From assembly GCF_000143415.4 (NCBI RefSeq), contig NW_003314336.1:903470-967469 (forward strand): a stretch of DNA of 64,000 bases. Direction: 5' to 3'. The position numbers were made by a program, and so were the translations under genes. Within the stretch, counting starts at the first letter, position 1; each line of letters starts with the position of its first letter. The notes beneath the pieces are model-generated. The model made no database searches and had not been told where the DNA came from. It saw nothing but the letters and a program-made list of their open reading frames with translations. Source of the DNA: Selaginella moellendorffii (taxonomy: Eukaryota; Streptophyta; Lycopodiopsida; Selaginellales; Selaginellaceae). This document shows positions 19,793-31,034 of this stretch, in pieces.

Positions 19793-21240
19793 ATGGTGAC
19801 TTTGCTTGTGGCGACGACAACTGATCCCGCCTCGATCAATCCAGCCTCCGCTTTGCTCTTCTTTGCGCCAAACTCATGGACGCAAGGCCGCCCATTGCAG
19901 GTATCCAACCCAAGTCGCTTTTCTCTTTGCTGAGAATTTTTTTTCCAGGGCTTTAAGAACTTCGCTATGGGAAATGTGAGACTGCTGCAATTGACAGGCT
20001 CAATTGTGGGCGAAGACAATCTCGATCATCGTTGGGAGTCACACTCTGGCGAGCACGTCACAGAGATAATCTTCATGAGCAAACACGCTGCTGTTTCAGG
20101 AAAACCATCCTTAACAGTTCATCCAATTGGTAAACTTCACCGTTCTTTCTCTTTGTTTCTCAACACTTACTTTTTTCGAAGGTGTTCCACACATGCTACC
20201 GAGCGAGAAACCTCTAGCAGGTGGAAAGCCGGGATTTGCATCACCGCCTTGTCCCAGAATTGCACCTTGGTTACGGCTTTTGAAAGAAGTTGCTGTTAAA
20301 CACGAACTTGTTCCCGAGTTTGAGGTACGAGCTACCTATGCTTGTGTTCTCGCAAGTTTTTAACTTCGCAGAACTACCACAGATTACGCTTGAGGCAACG
20401 CACCATGGGCCTGAGGTCGACGCTCCAGCGATGTTTGTCGAGATCGGTAAGCACTTTATTTCCTGTTTCATTCATCGACTGTCTACTTGGAAACATTTCA
20501 AGGGAGCTCGGATGGATATTGGAGCAGGCTAGACGCGGCACAGGCGATTGCAACAGTTTGTATCTTTTGTATTTCCTCAACAGTTATATGCAATCCTTTC
20601 TTCAGGTCTTTTGGCAAGGTTTGGGACTCGATGGAGGAACCGAGGTCGGCAAATGGACCGAGTAAGCTTTCTGGTGCGAAAGTTCAAACTTGTGCATGCT
20701 TTATCATAACCTCGGCATGTTTACTTCTTGTAGAGCACATCACGGCGAGAATGTTCTACTTGGGCTTGGAGGCGGTCACTATGTTCCTCGACACATGGAT
20801 GTGATCGAGTAAAGCTTTGCAAGCTTTCCGGTTGATGATAGTTCTAAGTCTTGCTTTCAGAAACACAGGAAGCTGGGTCGGCCATCTTTTGTCCGGCTAC
20901 TCGTTGCCAATGGACGAACCATCGGCTGAAACAAAGAAGAATGCGAACGAGGAGCTGTTTCTACACGTAACTGGGACTTGGAAGGACGCGATTAGAGAGT
21001 CATTTCGGAAGACACAGGCCGCGTTCCCTGGTGGAAAAGTCATGGCACATCTTGATGCAAAGTAAGTTTTTCTCGTTCCTTCTCTGGAACTAACGCTGGT
21101 AAATTCACAGGAGCCTAAAGAGCTGGCAAAGAAGCGCCATCCTTTCTTTTCTCGCATGCGAAAATATACCTGTGGGAAAGCCACACGATTTCGCCGCAGC
21201 GAATGAGGTTACAGCCTCGCAAGAGATTCATTCTCGGTAA
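19793..21240 (+). CDS. GEK1: D-aminoacyl-tRNA deacylase, GEK1/DTD2 type
   Basis: Nine exons give 336 residues: 19793-19900, 19949-20129, 20182-20324, 20383-20446, 20503-20555, 20606-20661, 20734-20808, 20861-21061, 21111-21240. The archaeal/plant DTD2 signature is clear. It includes the start M-V-T-L-L-V-A-T-T-T-D-P-A-S-I-N-P, S-K-H-A-A-V-S, P-S-L-T-V-H-P-I-G, E-A-T-H-H-G-P, G-L-G-G-G-H-Y-V-P-R-H and V-G-H-L-L-S-G-Y-S-L-P-M. The enzyme hydrolyses D-amino acids wrongly attached to tRNA; in Arabidopsis GEKO1 it also protects against ethanol and aldehydes. The protein is somewhat longer at the C-terminus than I would expect, ending H-S-R. The ATG is only 83 bp after the stop of the preceding gene. 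Confidence 0.92.
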
Positions 21241-21258
21241 GAGATTCATTCTCTAGAA

Positions 21259-21500
21259 GCCATTTCGGTCAAACACACTGTAGCGAGAGTGTGTATCCGA
21301 GCGGATTCTACGATAATACGTGGAAGATGGCACAAACTCGCACACAAGCAATTTAATTCGCATAAGCTTATCCATTCTTACTGTTCATACGGTATTTCAC
21401 GAAAACGAGAAAAGAGTCCCAGTTACCGGGGACTCTACCTACGAGAACTAGAGGTATCGCTTGAAAGCTTTTCACTCTTCTTGCTTGATCCATCACGAAG
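21259..21500 (+). promoter_or_regulatory. Conserved upstream region of TPD1-like copy 3
   Basis: The region matches, in inverted orientation, the sequence upstream of copies 1 and 2 (about 8345-8590 and 17383-17610). Shared words in the same order include GAAGCCATTTCGGTCAAAC, GAGCGGATT-TACGAT, ATACGTGGAAG-TGGCAC, TTTAATTCGC and TAAGCTTATCCATTC. Conservation outside the coding region across diverged paralogues suggests promoter or 5' UTR function, although recent common ancestry could also explain it. Confidence 0.6.
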
Positions 21501-21927
21501 ATGAGGAAGATGATCCTAGTGGAAGCGTCGCTCAAGCTTTTCGCGCTTTATATCTTTCTCTCCGTTCTCCCAGCATCAAGCAAAGGTAAGTTTTCCATGG
21601 TTTGTTTGCTCGGATCCTTTCCTCTCCATTTTTTTCTCTTTAGAATGCTCCAAGCGGGACATTGTGATCAGTCAGGGGGACTCCGGCGGGCTCGAGTACG
21701 AAGTCGTGATCGTGAACGAGTGCGAGGATAGTCTGTGTGACATTCACGTCGATTGCGGCACTTTCTCGTCCTACAAGCTCGTCGATCCGGGCGTTTTTCG
21801 CCGCCTTTCGCCGGGTGATTGCCTCGTTCTCGATGGCGGACCTCTTCCACCGCGAAGGGCGATCCGCTTTGTCTATATGAACGATCGCAAATTTCCCATG
21901 CTCGTCAAGGATGCCATCTTTTGTTAG
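21501..21927 (+). CDS. TPD1-like secreted cysteine-rich protein, copy 3 (full cysteine set)
   Basis: Exons 21501-21585 and 21644-21927 give 122 residues. A signal peptide of about 28 residues (ending P-A-S-S-K) precedes the TPD1 domain: C-S-K-R-D-I-V-I-S-Q, V-V-I-V-N-E-C, C-D-I-H-V-D-C-G-T-F, L-V-D-P-G-V-F-R-R-L, G-D-C-L-V-L-D-G-G and F-P-M-L-V, ending in Cys. All six cysteines are present, so this is the best candidate for the ancestral, functional member. The expected role is a secreted signalling peptide for a receptor kinase in sporangium or anther cell fate. It is on the opposite strand to copies 1 and 2 and shares upstream sequence with them. Confidence 0.88.
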
Positions 21928-22101
21928 TAACAGAGCTAGGAGACGATGCCAGGTGTGCGAATTGTATGCGAACACGTGTACCCTAATCCAGTGCCACGCA
22001 TGTTTGTAAAGCGCAATGGTGTGCCGCCACGTGGACGTGGCATTATCGTCATCACTGGTTCATGCTAGGCTAGCTCTAGGCGCTCGCGCTGTGAAGAAGC
22101 T

Positions 22102-25100
22102 TTGGCGATGGCGATGGCGCAGCTCCGGCTGGAGTCTGGAGCGGCGCTGGCGGGCGGTCTCCCACAATGTTCTCTTCTTGCGGCGCCTGGTGTTCGCTGT
22201 GCGTCGGAGAGATTGCTGGATTGTGAGCAAGGGCTTCGGATTCACAATCCAGTAGGGCGCAAATTCTTGTCGAGATCAGTGTCGAGGAGAAGAGTATGGA
22301 TTCCAGGTTTGTTCGTCCGCAAATTCTTCTCGCTCGATTACATTTTGAATTGCCAGTTGTTCAAGCCACCAGTACTGCTCGCGACGGTGACGATACGAAG
22401 ACTGGAACCAAGAAACTTTTCAAGCTGCCCGGGACGCTCAAGCTTCGTAAGAAGGACACCACTGTGGTGTTTGTAGCAGGAGCCACAGGGAATGTTGGCT
22501 CCAGGACTGTCAAGTAAGTTTTTTCTTTGGAAGACAAATGCTTTGTGGAACTGATCACAACGTTTGGCAGGGAGCTTGTAAAGTCTGGACTGCGAGTTCG
22601 TGCTGGAGTGCGAAGCATTGACAAGGCTGAAAGTATTCTAGGGGTGAGCATCTCTTATCATGTTTGTAGAAATGAAAAAAACTAAATGTGCTCTGCATTT
22701 TTCGAACTATCAGGAAACTATCAGCTCGATCACAGCCTCCTCACCTTTGGACAGAGTGCTTGCGTTTTTCGGTTTGAGAAAAGACGATCAGCTAGAGATC
22801 ATAGATTGCGACTTGGAAAAGCCAGAGGAAATCGAGTCTGCTCTAGGAAATTCTGGGGTTGTCATCTGCGCAATCGGTGCCAGTGAGAAGGAGGTTCTGG
22901 ACGTGACTGGGCCGTATAGAATCGACTACGAAGCAACGAAAAATCTCATAGCGGCAGGTATTGGTACGTTCCACTGATTTGGTGCTAATCGTTTTGTGCT
23001 TGCAGCCAAGAATGCAGAGGTGAAGCATTTCATTCTTGTTACATCCCTGGGAACGACTAAGTTTGGTTTGCCGGCATCTGTACTCAAGTAAGTAAAAGTT
23101 CCAGAAATTATTTCGAGAGTAAACTGTTGTGCGACCAGTTTGTTCTGGGGAGTTTTAATCTGGAAAGCAAAAGCGGAGAAGGCTTTAATTGACAGCGGTC
23201 TGGCTTACACAGTATGTGTTTTGTTTCTTTATTTTTTCTGTTGGCGCATGTGAAGATTTCGCTGTGTGCCAGATTGTTAGACCGGGAGGAATGGAGCGGC
23301 CGACTGATGCATTTAAAGAAACTCACAATCTTAGGCTAGCTCCAAAGGATACATTTACTGGTGGCCAAGTATCAAGGCTTCAGGTAGATTATTTATCTCG
23401 CTGTATCAGTTAACTGATTATGTCTTGACAGTATTTCAGGTAGCTGAATTGCTAGCTTGCATTGCGAACAATCTGGAGCTTGCCGAGGACAAAATTTTGG
23501 AAGCAATAGCGGAGACAAGTGCGCCACTACGTTCTCTCGAAGACCTTTTGATAGAAATTCCGTCCCAGAGTGGGAAGGACGAACCTGATAGGAAAAGCAC
23601 TCCAGCTCAAGCTGCTGTAAAGGTACGGTTGAAATCCGGTGTTACGTACATATGTCTACAATCTTTTTTACAGGGGAAAGATGAAGAGGCATTGGCAAAA
23701 GCTGAAGAAAAGCGTGAAAGTGAACAGCTGAAACAAAAAGAAGCACAAAATGAAGCGAAACGCAAAGCCGCTGAAGCGAAGAGAGCTCAGGATGAGGCGA
23801 AAAGAAAGGCCGTAGAGGCGAAAAAAACTCAAGAATTACGTCAAAAAATTTCAAAAGAACTCTCAGCTTTGAAACAACAGGAGATGGCTGCAGATGCTGA
23901 GGCAAAAAGTCTTCAAAGAAAAAGAATCGAACTGTCAGAGAAAGCACAAGAAGCGCAAGAAGCAGCTGCGAAAGCGGAGGCCGTCGCCAAAGCTTTACTT
24001 GCAGCAGCCAAAGAAGGGAAAACGTAAGTGAATGTACCATCATGTATGATGTTCTTCCATCACACACCGTTTTACAGGTTGAGCGAGGTAGAAAAGCGTA
24101 AGATTTTGGAGGCGGAGGCAAAGAAAGTGTCGCAGCCACCGGAAATCATTACCAAAACTGCCGTTCCGAAAGCTTCAAAGAAAGTCGCTTCCCTCAAAGA
24201 GACTTCCAAATCCAAAGTAACGGACAAGGTTTTGGAAGCATCAGTGAAAAATGAACCGAAGGCGGAAACGATTCCCCCAAGTAAGAAGTCCACAGAAACA
24301 ACTCAAGCAGGAGCGAAAGGAGTGGCAACAGCTGACCAGCTTCAGACAAAGAAACCTCAAAAGCCCGTTCCGACGAAGACACCACAAAATTTGGCTGCTG
24401 GCAAGCCGGCAACAAAATCCGAGGAGCTTCAAAGTAAGCCTGAAAGTCCCACTGAGGAGGTCGAGCAGACTGTTAAAAAGGTGGAGAACGCAAAGCCAGA
24501 ACCTGCAAATGAAACCCAGCCAAAGGTTCTACCGACGGAGAAGGAGGATACCACCGAAAGCGAACCAGCACGACAACCATTTCGATGGTTTTGGCAACAA
24601 AAAGAGACCGCAAAGTAAGCTACTTTGGTTCTTATACATCCTTATTCTTGTTTTCTGTCAGGTCTTACGAAGCGGAAGCAGAAGCAGAAGCAGAAGCAGA
24701 GGCACCTTCCACAGAAGCTACTCTGTCTCCTTATCCCCGGTAATTTAGTTTTCTTAATACATGTCACATATATATTTGTTTCTTTACAGATATCCTGACC
24801 TCAAGCCTCCTAGCTCTCCGACTCCAGAACCTCTAAGTGAGAGCGAGGCACCCAGTGAAGCGCCAAATCAAGCACCAAGTGAAGCGCCACAGGCTACTAA
24901 AGAAAACGCTGAGATGACTAGTCGAGAGAGGGAGGAGGCCTCTCTCTTGAAAGCAAAGTCGAATCTAGCGTTTCGTTGGCCGTGGCAGGACGAAAATATT
25001 ACGGAAACTCCAACATCAGAGCAAGGAGAAAGTGAAGCACCATCTTCTGACATCTTATCCAGGTACTTGACATTTTCTAAACAAGATGATAAGAACTCGT

Positions 25101-26567
25101 TTGTTTGCAGTGCGAGTCAAAAAGAAGCTGTAGAAAGAGTTAACGATGCAGCAACAAAAGATCAATCCAGGTAACGTTTTTGTTTCCTGGAGTTATGATT
25201 TATGAAATTTGCATTGCAGTGTGATTCAAGAAGAGAAACAAGAAGAGCCATCGGAAGCTATCATTGCTACAGACGAAGACAGTCCCAGGTATATTTGCAG
25301 TTTTTGATATAGATTTTCAAGCTTTGCACCGCAGTGTGATTCCAAAAGAAGCTGAGGACGCAACTGAGGCTGCGGCTACAACTGCCTCCACAGACATTCG
25401 TGCTCCAGAGACTTCTTCGCCCGAGAAAGAAATAGTTTTGGAAGACAAAGGCAAACTTGATTCAGAGGCTGTGCAGTTTGATCCCCAAAGGGTGAAGGAA
25501 CGAGAACTAGATTCCCTGGCAAAGGCTAAAGCAGCAACAGCTTTTGTTTGGCCCTGGAAAGTAGCTTCTGCTGGAGAGAAGAAGGGAGAGAAGAAGGTGG
25601 AGAAGGATGAATCAGAGAAGGTGGAGAAGGATGAACCAAAGAAGAAGGTGGTCGAGGCAATCCAGGTGGATACTCCACCTATTATCAGTTCAAGGCCACT
25701 TTCCCCGTATCCCAGGTGAAGAATCGTTTTTCGTTTTTATTCTTGGCATTGATACAGTGCCTATTTTGCTGCAGCTATCCCGACTGGAAGCCTCCAACTT
25801 CTCCAACGCCCCAGCCTCCGAAGACGGTGCAAAAGGCCGCCGAGGAACCGGGACCTGTTAAGCCTCTCGAGAAGATAGCAGAAAAGCCTCTGGGGAAGAT
25901 CGAAGAAAAGCTTGCGACGGAAGCAGATGACAAGGAACAGCCAGATTTCTCGGCTGCCACAGTGAAAGAAAGAGAAGAGGCTGCTCTTGCAAAAGCCAGA
26001 GCTGCACTTTCCTGGCGTTGGAATGCAAGCGCCGAGGACGTGAAAATCAACTCTGGAAGCTCACAATCATCACTCGAGCTAAAGGCTACCACGAGGTACA
26101 AGTTTCTACTTCAGCACTGGCAGACCATTTCTTTTCTTTTCCTTCCTATGCAGTCCCGTATTTGAGGAAGCTGCCATCACACCAACACCAATCGTGCCAT
26201 TGTCACGACCTTTATCACCTTATGCCAGGTTCGTTTCTTATCGTTTCTTATCGCTTCTGACTATCCTCGAAATTAATGGATATTAATCAGGTATGAGGAC
26301 TTAAAGCCGCCAGCCTCTCCAATGCCCAGGCCGCCAAGAGTAGAGGCTGTAAAGGAAGTTCCAAAGAAACACAAGTAAGCTTTTCCTGTTTCCGAGCTTC
26401 GTATTGACTTAGCACTCTACAGAATGCCACAGACTTCAAGTGCTAGTGTTGGTGACGCTCTTGTTAGTGACGTGGTGGATGAAGCAGCTGAAGAAGCAAA
26501 GTCTAGAGCTGTAGAAGCTCTAGAGAAGGCGAAAGCATCTGCAGGGATGAAATGGCCTTGGGTCTAA
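22102..26567 (+). CDS. TIC62: TIC62-like chloroplast protein with FNR-binding-type repeats
   Basis: Nineteen exons join in frame to 1166 residues (first 22102-22306, 22357-22513, 22571-22643; last 26423-26567); all introns are about 46-63 bp and GT-AG. Residues 1 to about 95 look like a plastid transit peptide (Ala/Arg/Ser-rich). Residues about 100-370 are an atypical short-chain dehydrogenase with the NAD(P) loop V-A-G-A-T-G-N-V-G-S and V-R-P-G-G-M. A long Lys/Glu/Ala-rich coiled-coil region follows. The C-terminal half carries K-P-P-x-S-P-x-P repeats near residues 700, 960 and 1092, each after S-P-Y-P/A; these match the motif by which TIC62 binds ferredoxin-NADP reductase. Interleaved are five aromatic motifs (F-R-W-F-W, F-R-W-P-W, F-V-W-P-W, S-W-R-W, K-W-P-W), the last at the C-terminus. 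Expected role: an FNR tether at the envelope and thylakoid. I chose the first ATG of an M-A-M-A-M-A run. Confidence 0.88.
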
Positions 26568-27993
26568 ATGCTTGTAACCATATTTATTAATAAGAGGATG
26601 GAAGCCCAAGCAACTGTACTGATTTTGTAACTTCTCTGCTATGGTTCGTTTTCTGTGCGTTGTTTTCAGCTGTGGTCTATTGCCTAAGGTTAGTTCTTAA
26701 ACAAAGGATAACGAAATAGATAATGAATGGCTGCATTGTTGTCTGTGCCATGTTTTGTTCCAACCCTCAGGGTTTTGCATTGCTTTGCAATGGCTGCCAG
26801 CGCAAGCAATACAGCTCAAGACAGTAAGTGCAAAATCTTTGTTATTATGGTGGATTTTGTTACTTCCTATTTAAGAGCTAAGGTACTATTAATAAATGTT
26901 TTAAGTAACATTTGGCCATCCCCTTTCAGAAATGAATCTTTTATACTAGCTATACTTTGTTACTAAGTAAACATTATAACTTCTCACTCGCCACTCTCAT
27001 ACATCTCTGGTGCGCAATATCCATTTCCAGTATCAGTGATTTTCACTACAGTGGAGAGATTATACAGCGATTTTACTAATGTGATTAGACTAGATTATTA
27101 ATAGCTCTCCACGAGGAATCAGTGAAAATTCCTAATGCAATTGTATAGCTATAATCTAATTATTTTTGCAAAGAAATATATAAGCCTCACTTGGATTCAA
27201 CATACTAGTAATTGCCAAAGTTGTCTTCTAAGGCTGGGCTGTTCAGTTCTAGGAAAATATTGTGTGGATCATTAATTACAAAAATGCCTGTGAGCGCTAG
27301 GGGGATGGCAAAGCCTTCCACCACCAAAACTATGCGAGGAACGCGGCTGGCAGCAACACTTGGGTGTTGAGACTGAAACACGCAATGCTACTGTATTCAT
27401 GCCAAAGGGTTATGTGTAAGCCCACAATCCTAGTGGGGAAGGGAAAATGGAGGAACAACTCAGCAAAAAGTGATGTCACATACTGTACAAGAAGAACAGA
27501 ATAGTAGAGTGATTGCAGATGCCGTTTTTGAGAAATGCTGCATTTTATATGCCCACTGGAGGATCAAAGACATTGTTCCCTGGAACTCTATGATCGCTGG
27601 TTACATAGTCCCTGCGATCGAGATCTACTCTACGAGAGAATTGTTTCGTCTCCTCAGAAGTTTTTTCTCTTTCCTTTCTTCTTACTTGCCATAGCTTAAT
27701 CCAGGATTGGCAAGCTTGATCCGCGGGATTGACAACCCAATGCGATCACTTACCCCAGAGTTCTCACGGTTTGCTCGATCGCTTGAGATGCTACCAAGCG
27801 GAGAACATAACTAGTTGCCGCGCTCTTTCTTGATCGCTTGATGATCTTTATACAAATTCTTCCTCTTGCGGATCTTGACCTTTCAGTGTCGCGCGAAGGC
27901 TTTCGTTCGCTAGAACACCGTGTATAACCGTCACTGAAGGAGAGCCAATCACACTATGACACGTCACCCGGAGGTCGTTCCTTTGTGAAAGGA
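26568..27993. other. Intergenic region
   Basis: AT-rich 3' flank of the TIC62-like gene, then a PPR-like remnant (27470-27694), then the presumed promoter of the coiled-coil gene. I see no other gene. Confidence 0.45.
27470..27694 (+). pseudogene. PPR motif remnant
   Basis: A short open stretch holds one recognisable pentatricopeptide unit end, D-I-V-P-W-N-S-M-I-A-G-Y, preceded by a degraded unit (A-V-F-E-K-C). It has no array and no flanking domain, so it is a fragment of a PPR gene. Confidence 0.5.
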
Positions 27994-29671
27994 ATGATCT
28001 TCAAAAGCGAGAATGCGATGAAGCTCAATCTCGATTGCTTCGTGCCCCGGACCGATTCGCCGCGGCGCCAAGCGATCGGTGGTGTAAGCCCTGGCGGTGC
28101 CGCCGGAGGCAACGATTCTTGCAAGCAAGAGCAGCAGGAGGTGAAATCCGTCATCGCGGAGCTCGATGGACCGAAATCTATCCCGCCGCCGTTGTTCCAG
28201 GCCAGGTCTGTCCAAGATCCGCGATGGATCTCCCTGGGGCTTCCCGCGGCAGCTGTCCAGCAGCATTCTAGCGCGAGCCCGAGGTCGCTGCTGCCAATGG
28301 CGGCATCCATGAGCAGCAGCCGGCTGCCCGACAAGATCCGGCATCTGGGAGAGATTTTGCGCTCTCTGGATGCCAAGCTCCCGGCAGAGAATGCGAGCGG
28401 TGGATTTCTGGCTTCCAGGAAGTGGATTTCCTCGCCCTACAGGAGGAACTGGATGGATCTTGATGCTTCCGTGTTTAAAGACGCTGGATCGATGAGGAAC
28501 ACTCCCAGGGACAGCGTCGAGAATTTCCGGTTCTCGGCTTCTGTGAGAAGTACTCCAAGGGATTCCAGCAACAAGCATGGGTTTGATCTGCGAGGCCAGC
28601 TCAATGGATTGGAGGAGATGCTACAAAAGTCCGACGAGGCCTCCAAGCAGCGGCCACGGTCGAAATCTTCGGCGAGAGAGGAGAAGGACGATCGCTCCGC
28701 CGCGCAGGGATTGGAGATGGATGTGCTGAGAGACGTTCTTGCTCGGTTAGGAAGGATGGAGAGCTTGTCCAAAGCTAGGAAAGAACACGATCACTCCCAG
28801 GTAAGAAGAACAGTTTTTCTTTCAATGTTGCTTTAGATTTCTTATGGAAGTCTTTGCGACAGACACTTCCCACTCGCGTGAAGCAGACTAGTAAGAAGAT
28901 CGAGAAGAACTTGCGGAGTTTCATGTCGGGCATAGAAAATCATATGGAGAGGTATAGATGTTATACTTTCTTTTCTCGACTGCGAGGATTTACGCTTCAT
29001 ATCAGGACTGATGCTGCCGTGAAGAAGGTCGAGAAGGAGCTCCAAAGGCTGGCTTCGTCCAAGAAAAAGCCAAGGAAAGTTTCTAAAGTTCCGGATCAGA
29101 GCGTGGAGCTCCAACGCATCATGGTTGGTATTAATGAGATTTGCTTTACCGAAGTTGGATGTTCTTGATCGTCACACTGGCAGCAGCGTGTTGTTCCTTG
29201 ATGATCAATTCAGGTGTCGACGGACGATTTGCGGAAGCAGTGCGAGGAGAACCGGATCAACATCAGTGCAAGTCTTTCTTCATTCAAACCCATTCATGGT
29301 TTTTGTTTGTTAACCTTTGACTTTCGTGCCTCATCCACAGCTCTGTTGGTCGGCGATGAATCAGCTGTGCATTGACAATGAGGCATTTCGTCAAGAGCTA
29401 CAGCATCTCACAACCGCCGCCGCACCCGTCAAATCCAAAGCCACAAAAGCTCGCAAGGTACTTTAAATCCATTTGTCCTTCTCTTTTCCTTCACTGACTC
29501 TGATGGATGGAATCCAAATGGCAGGGTGATCGCGATCGCCACCTTAAGATCGAGCAGCAAAATTTCCACCGAGAAGAGCTCCACTGCCAAGAACAAGAGC
29601 TGGCAGACGCATACGAACAGTTAAAATCGTCAGAGTTCCCAGGGTGGAGCTGCAGTGGCATGCTCCAGTGA
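27994..29671 (+). CDS. Coiled-coil protein of unknown function
   Basis: Six exons join in frame to 443 residues: 27994-28800, 28863-28951, 29006-29123, 29214-29267, 29341-29457, 29525-29671. The fourth intron (29268-29340) only works as a GC-AG intron with donor GCAAGT; no GT donor keeps the frame. The first 270 residues are low complexity, Ser/Arg/Pro-rich, with two similar pieces (S-M-R-N-T-P-R-D-S and S-V-R-S-T-P-R-D-S) that look like phosphorylation-type sites. From about residue 275 the protein is Lys/Glu/Gln-rich and likely coiled coil (K-K-I-E-K-N-L, V-K-K-V-E-K-E-L-Q-R-L). No catalytic motif, signal or membrane segment is seen. A start at ATG 28018 is also possible. Confidence 0.65.
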
Positions 29672-30017
29672 AAGAAAAGAGCCGGGCTGCCAACCGTCGG
29701 ATGGCAAGCGCTCCGGAGCAAACACGTGGCAGGCCGTCCACTGACACGATGGCGCAATCGCGGCCGTCGGTGTCTCACGCGCGGTAAACACGTTCCAAAC
29801 GGGAAGGTCGTCCACGTGGTGGACGCTGATTACTGTGACCCGCTGCGTCTGCTGTGGCCACAAGGCGCAAAAGAAACAGCCGTTTGATAATAGCTCCCTT
29901 TTATTTCACCACATTTTCCATTTTTTCGCGTCTTCCTTCTTTCTTTCTTTGCGCGAGGCGAGCGCTAAGAAGGCGAGGGTTTTTTGCGAGGAGAGAGAGC
30001 TAGCTCCTAGGGCGGCG

Positions 30018-30655
30018 ATGGCGGACGCTACGATTGGCATGGCCGTGGAGGCGCAGGCGGTCAACGGCGGGAGCGGCCACGGTGAGATTGTGTATGAGCA
30101 GCTGCTGCCCCATCTCTTCGTTAAGGCGCCGCACGCCAGCGACGCCATCGAGTTCTACAAGAAGGCCTTTGGCGCCGAGGAGGTCGCGAAATCGCACCAT
30201 CCCAAGCGCAAGGCCGACCAGGACGTTCCCCTCATCCTCCACGCCCATCTCAAGTTTGGGGCCGCGGAGATTATGGTGTGCGACGATACCGCGGACGCTG
30301 GCCCAAAGTAAGTTTCCTCTTCCTCCTCGGTTCTAGTTCTTTTCCCCCCTTTTTTCTTCTTCTAACTGGGTCTCTCGCTCTTTTGATCAGCGTGAAGCCC
30401 CCAAGCAGCGTGGAGGCCACCACTGCGATCCTCCACCTCCAGACTAACAATGCGGAGGCGGCGATCAAGAGGGCGATCGAGGCTGGAGCCAAAGTGAGCG
30501 AGGAAGTGAGCGATCAGCCTTGGGGCCAGAGGTATGGCAAGGTTGTGGATCCGTATGGATTCGTATGGAGCATTGCCACACCTCTGGCCGCCGGCGCCGC
30601 GACCAAAACTAGCAGCTCTCCCGCTCCACCCGAGGAGGCCGTCGCTCTTCTCTAG
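30018..30655 (+). CDS. VOC/glyoxalase-fold protein (At5g48480-like)
   Basis: Two exons (30018-30307, 30391-30655) give 184 residues. The two beta-alpha-beta-beta-beta halves of the vicinal oxygen chelate fold are visible: L-L-P-H-L-F-V-K, A-I-E-F-Y-K-K-A-F-G-A-E, then A-A-I-K-R-A-I-E-A-G-A, Q-P-W-G-Q-R-Y-G-K-V-V-D-P-Y-G-F-V-W-S. This is the PhnB-like subgroup. True glyoxalase I activity is not implied because the usual metal-ligand spacing is not obvious. The C-terminal tail is Ala/Ser/Pro-rich. The short N-terminal extension is not a clear transit peptide, so a cytosolic location is likely. Confidence 0.85.
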
Positions 30656-31034
30656 GTGAGTCCTTTCTAGCCCGAGTGTGTTCTAGCCACCCAAGTCTTT
30701 TACACTTCTTTTACTGCTTCCTACTCCATAGCTGAAAAGAAAAAAGGATCCCTTCTTCCTCCTTCACACCTGGAAGGAAGAAGAAAGACCTCTATCCGTG
30801 CTGTGTGTTATGTGCGAGGGAATATCCTCTCTTTCATCATTCAAACCTGCCGGACAGGCTTTTATTGTGAGGTGGTCAATGCAAGCAACATAGATTAATT
30901 TGTATTATCTTCGCTTTGTTTCTAATGTAATCAACTCTGTCCTAGATTTTCTAGCAAGGTTTTCTATTCTTCCAAGGTTGTCTACGATCTCACAGACATT
31001 GACTTGACAGTAACATTTTTTCACCTGAGATCTT

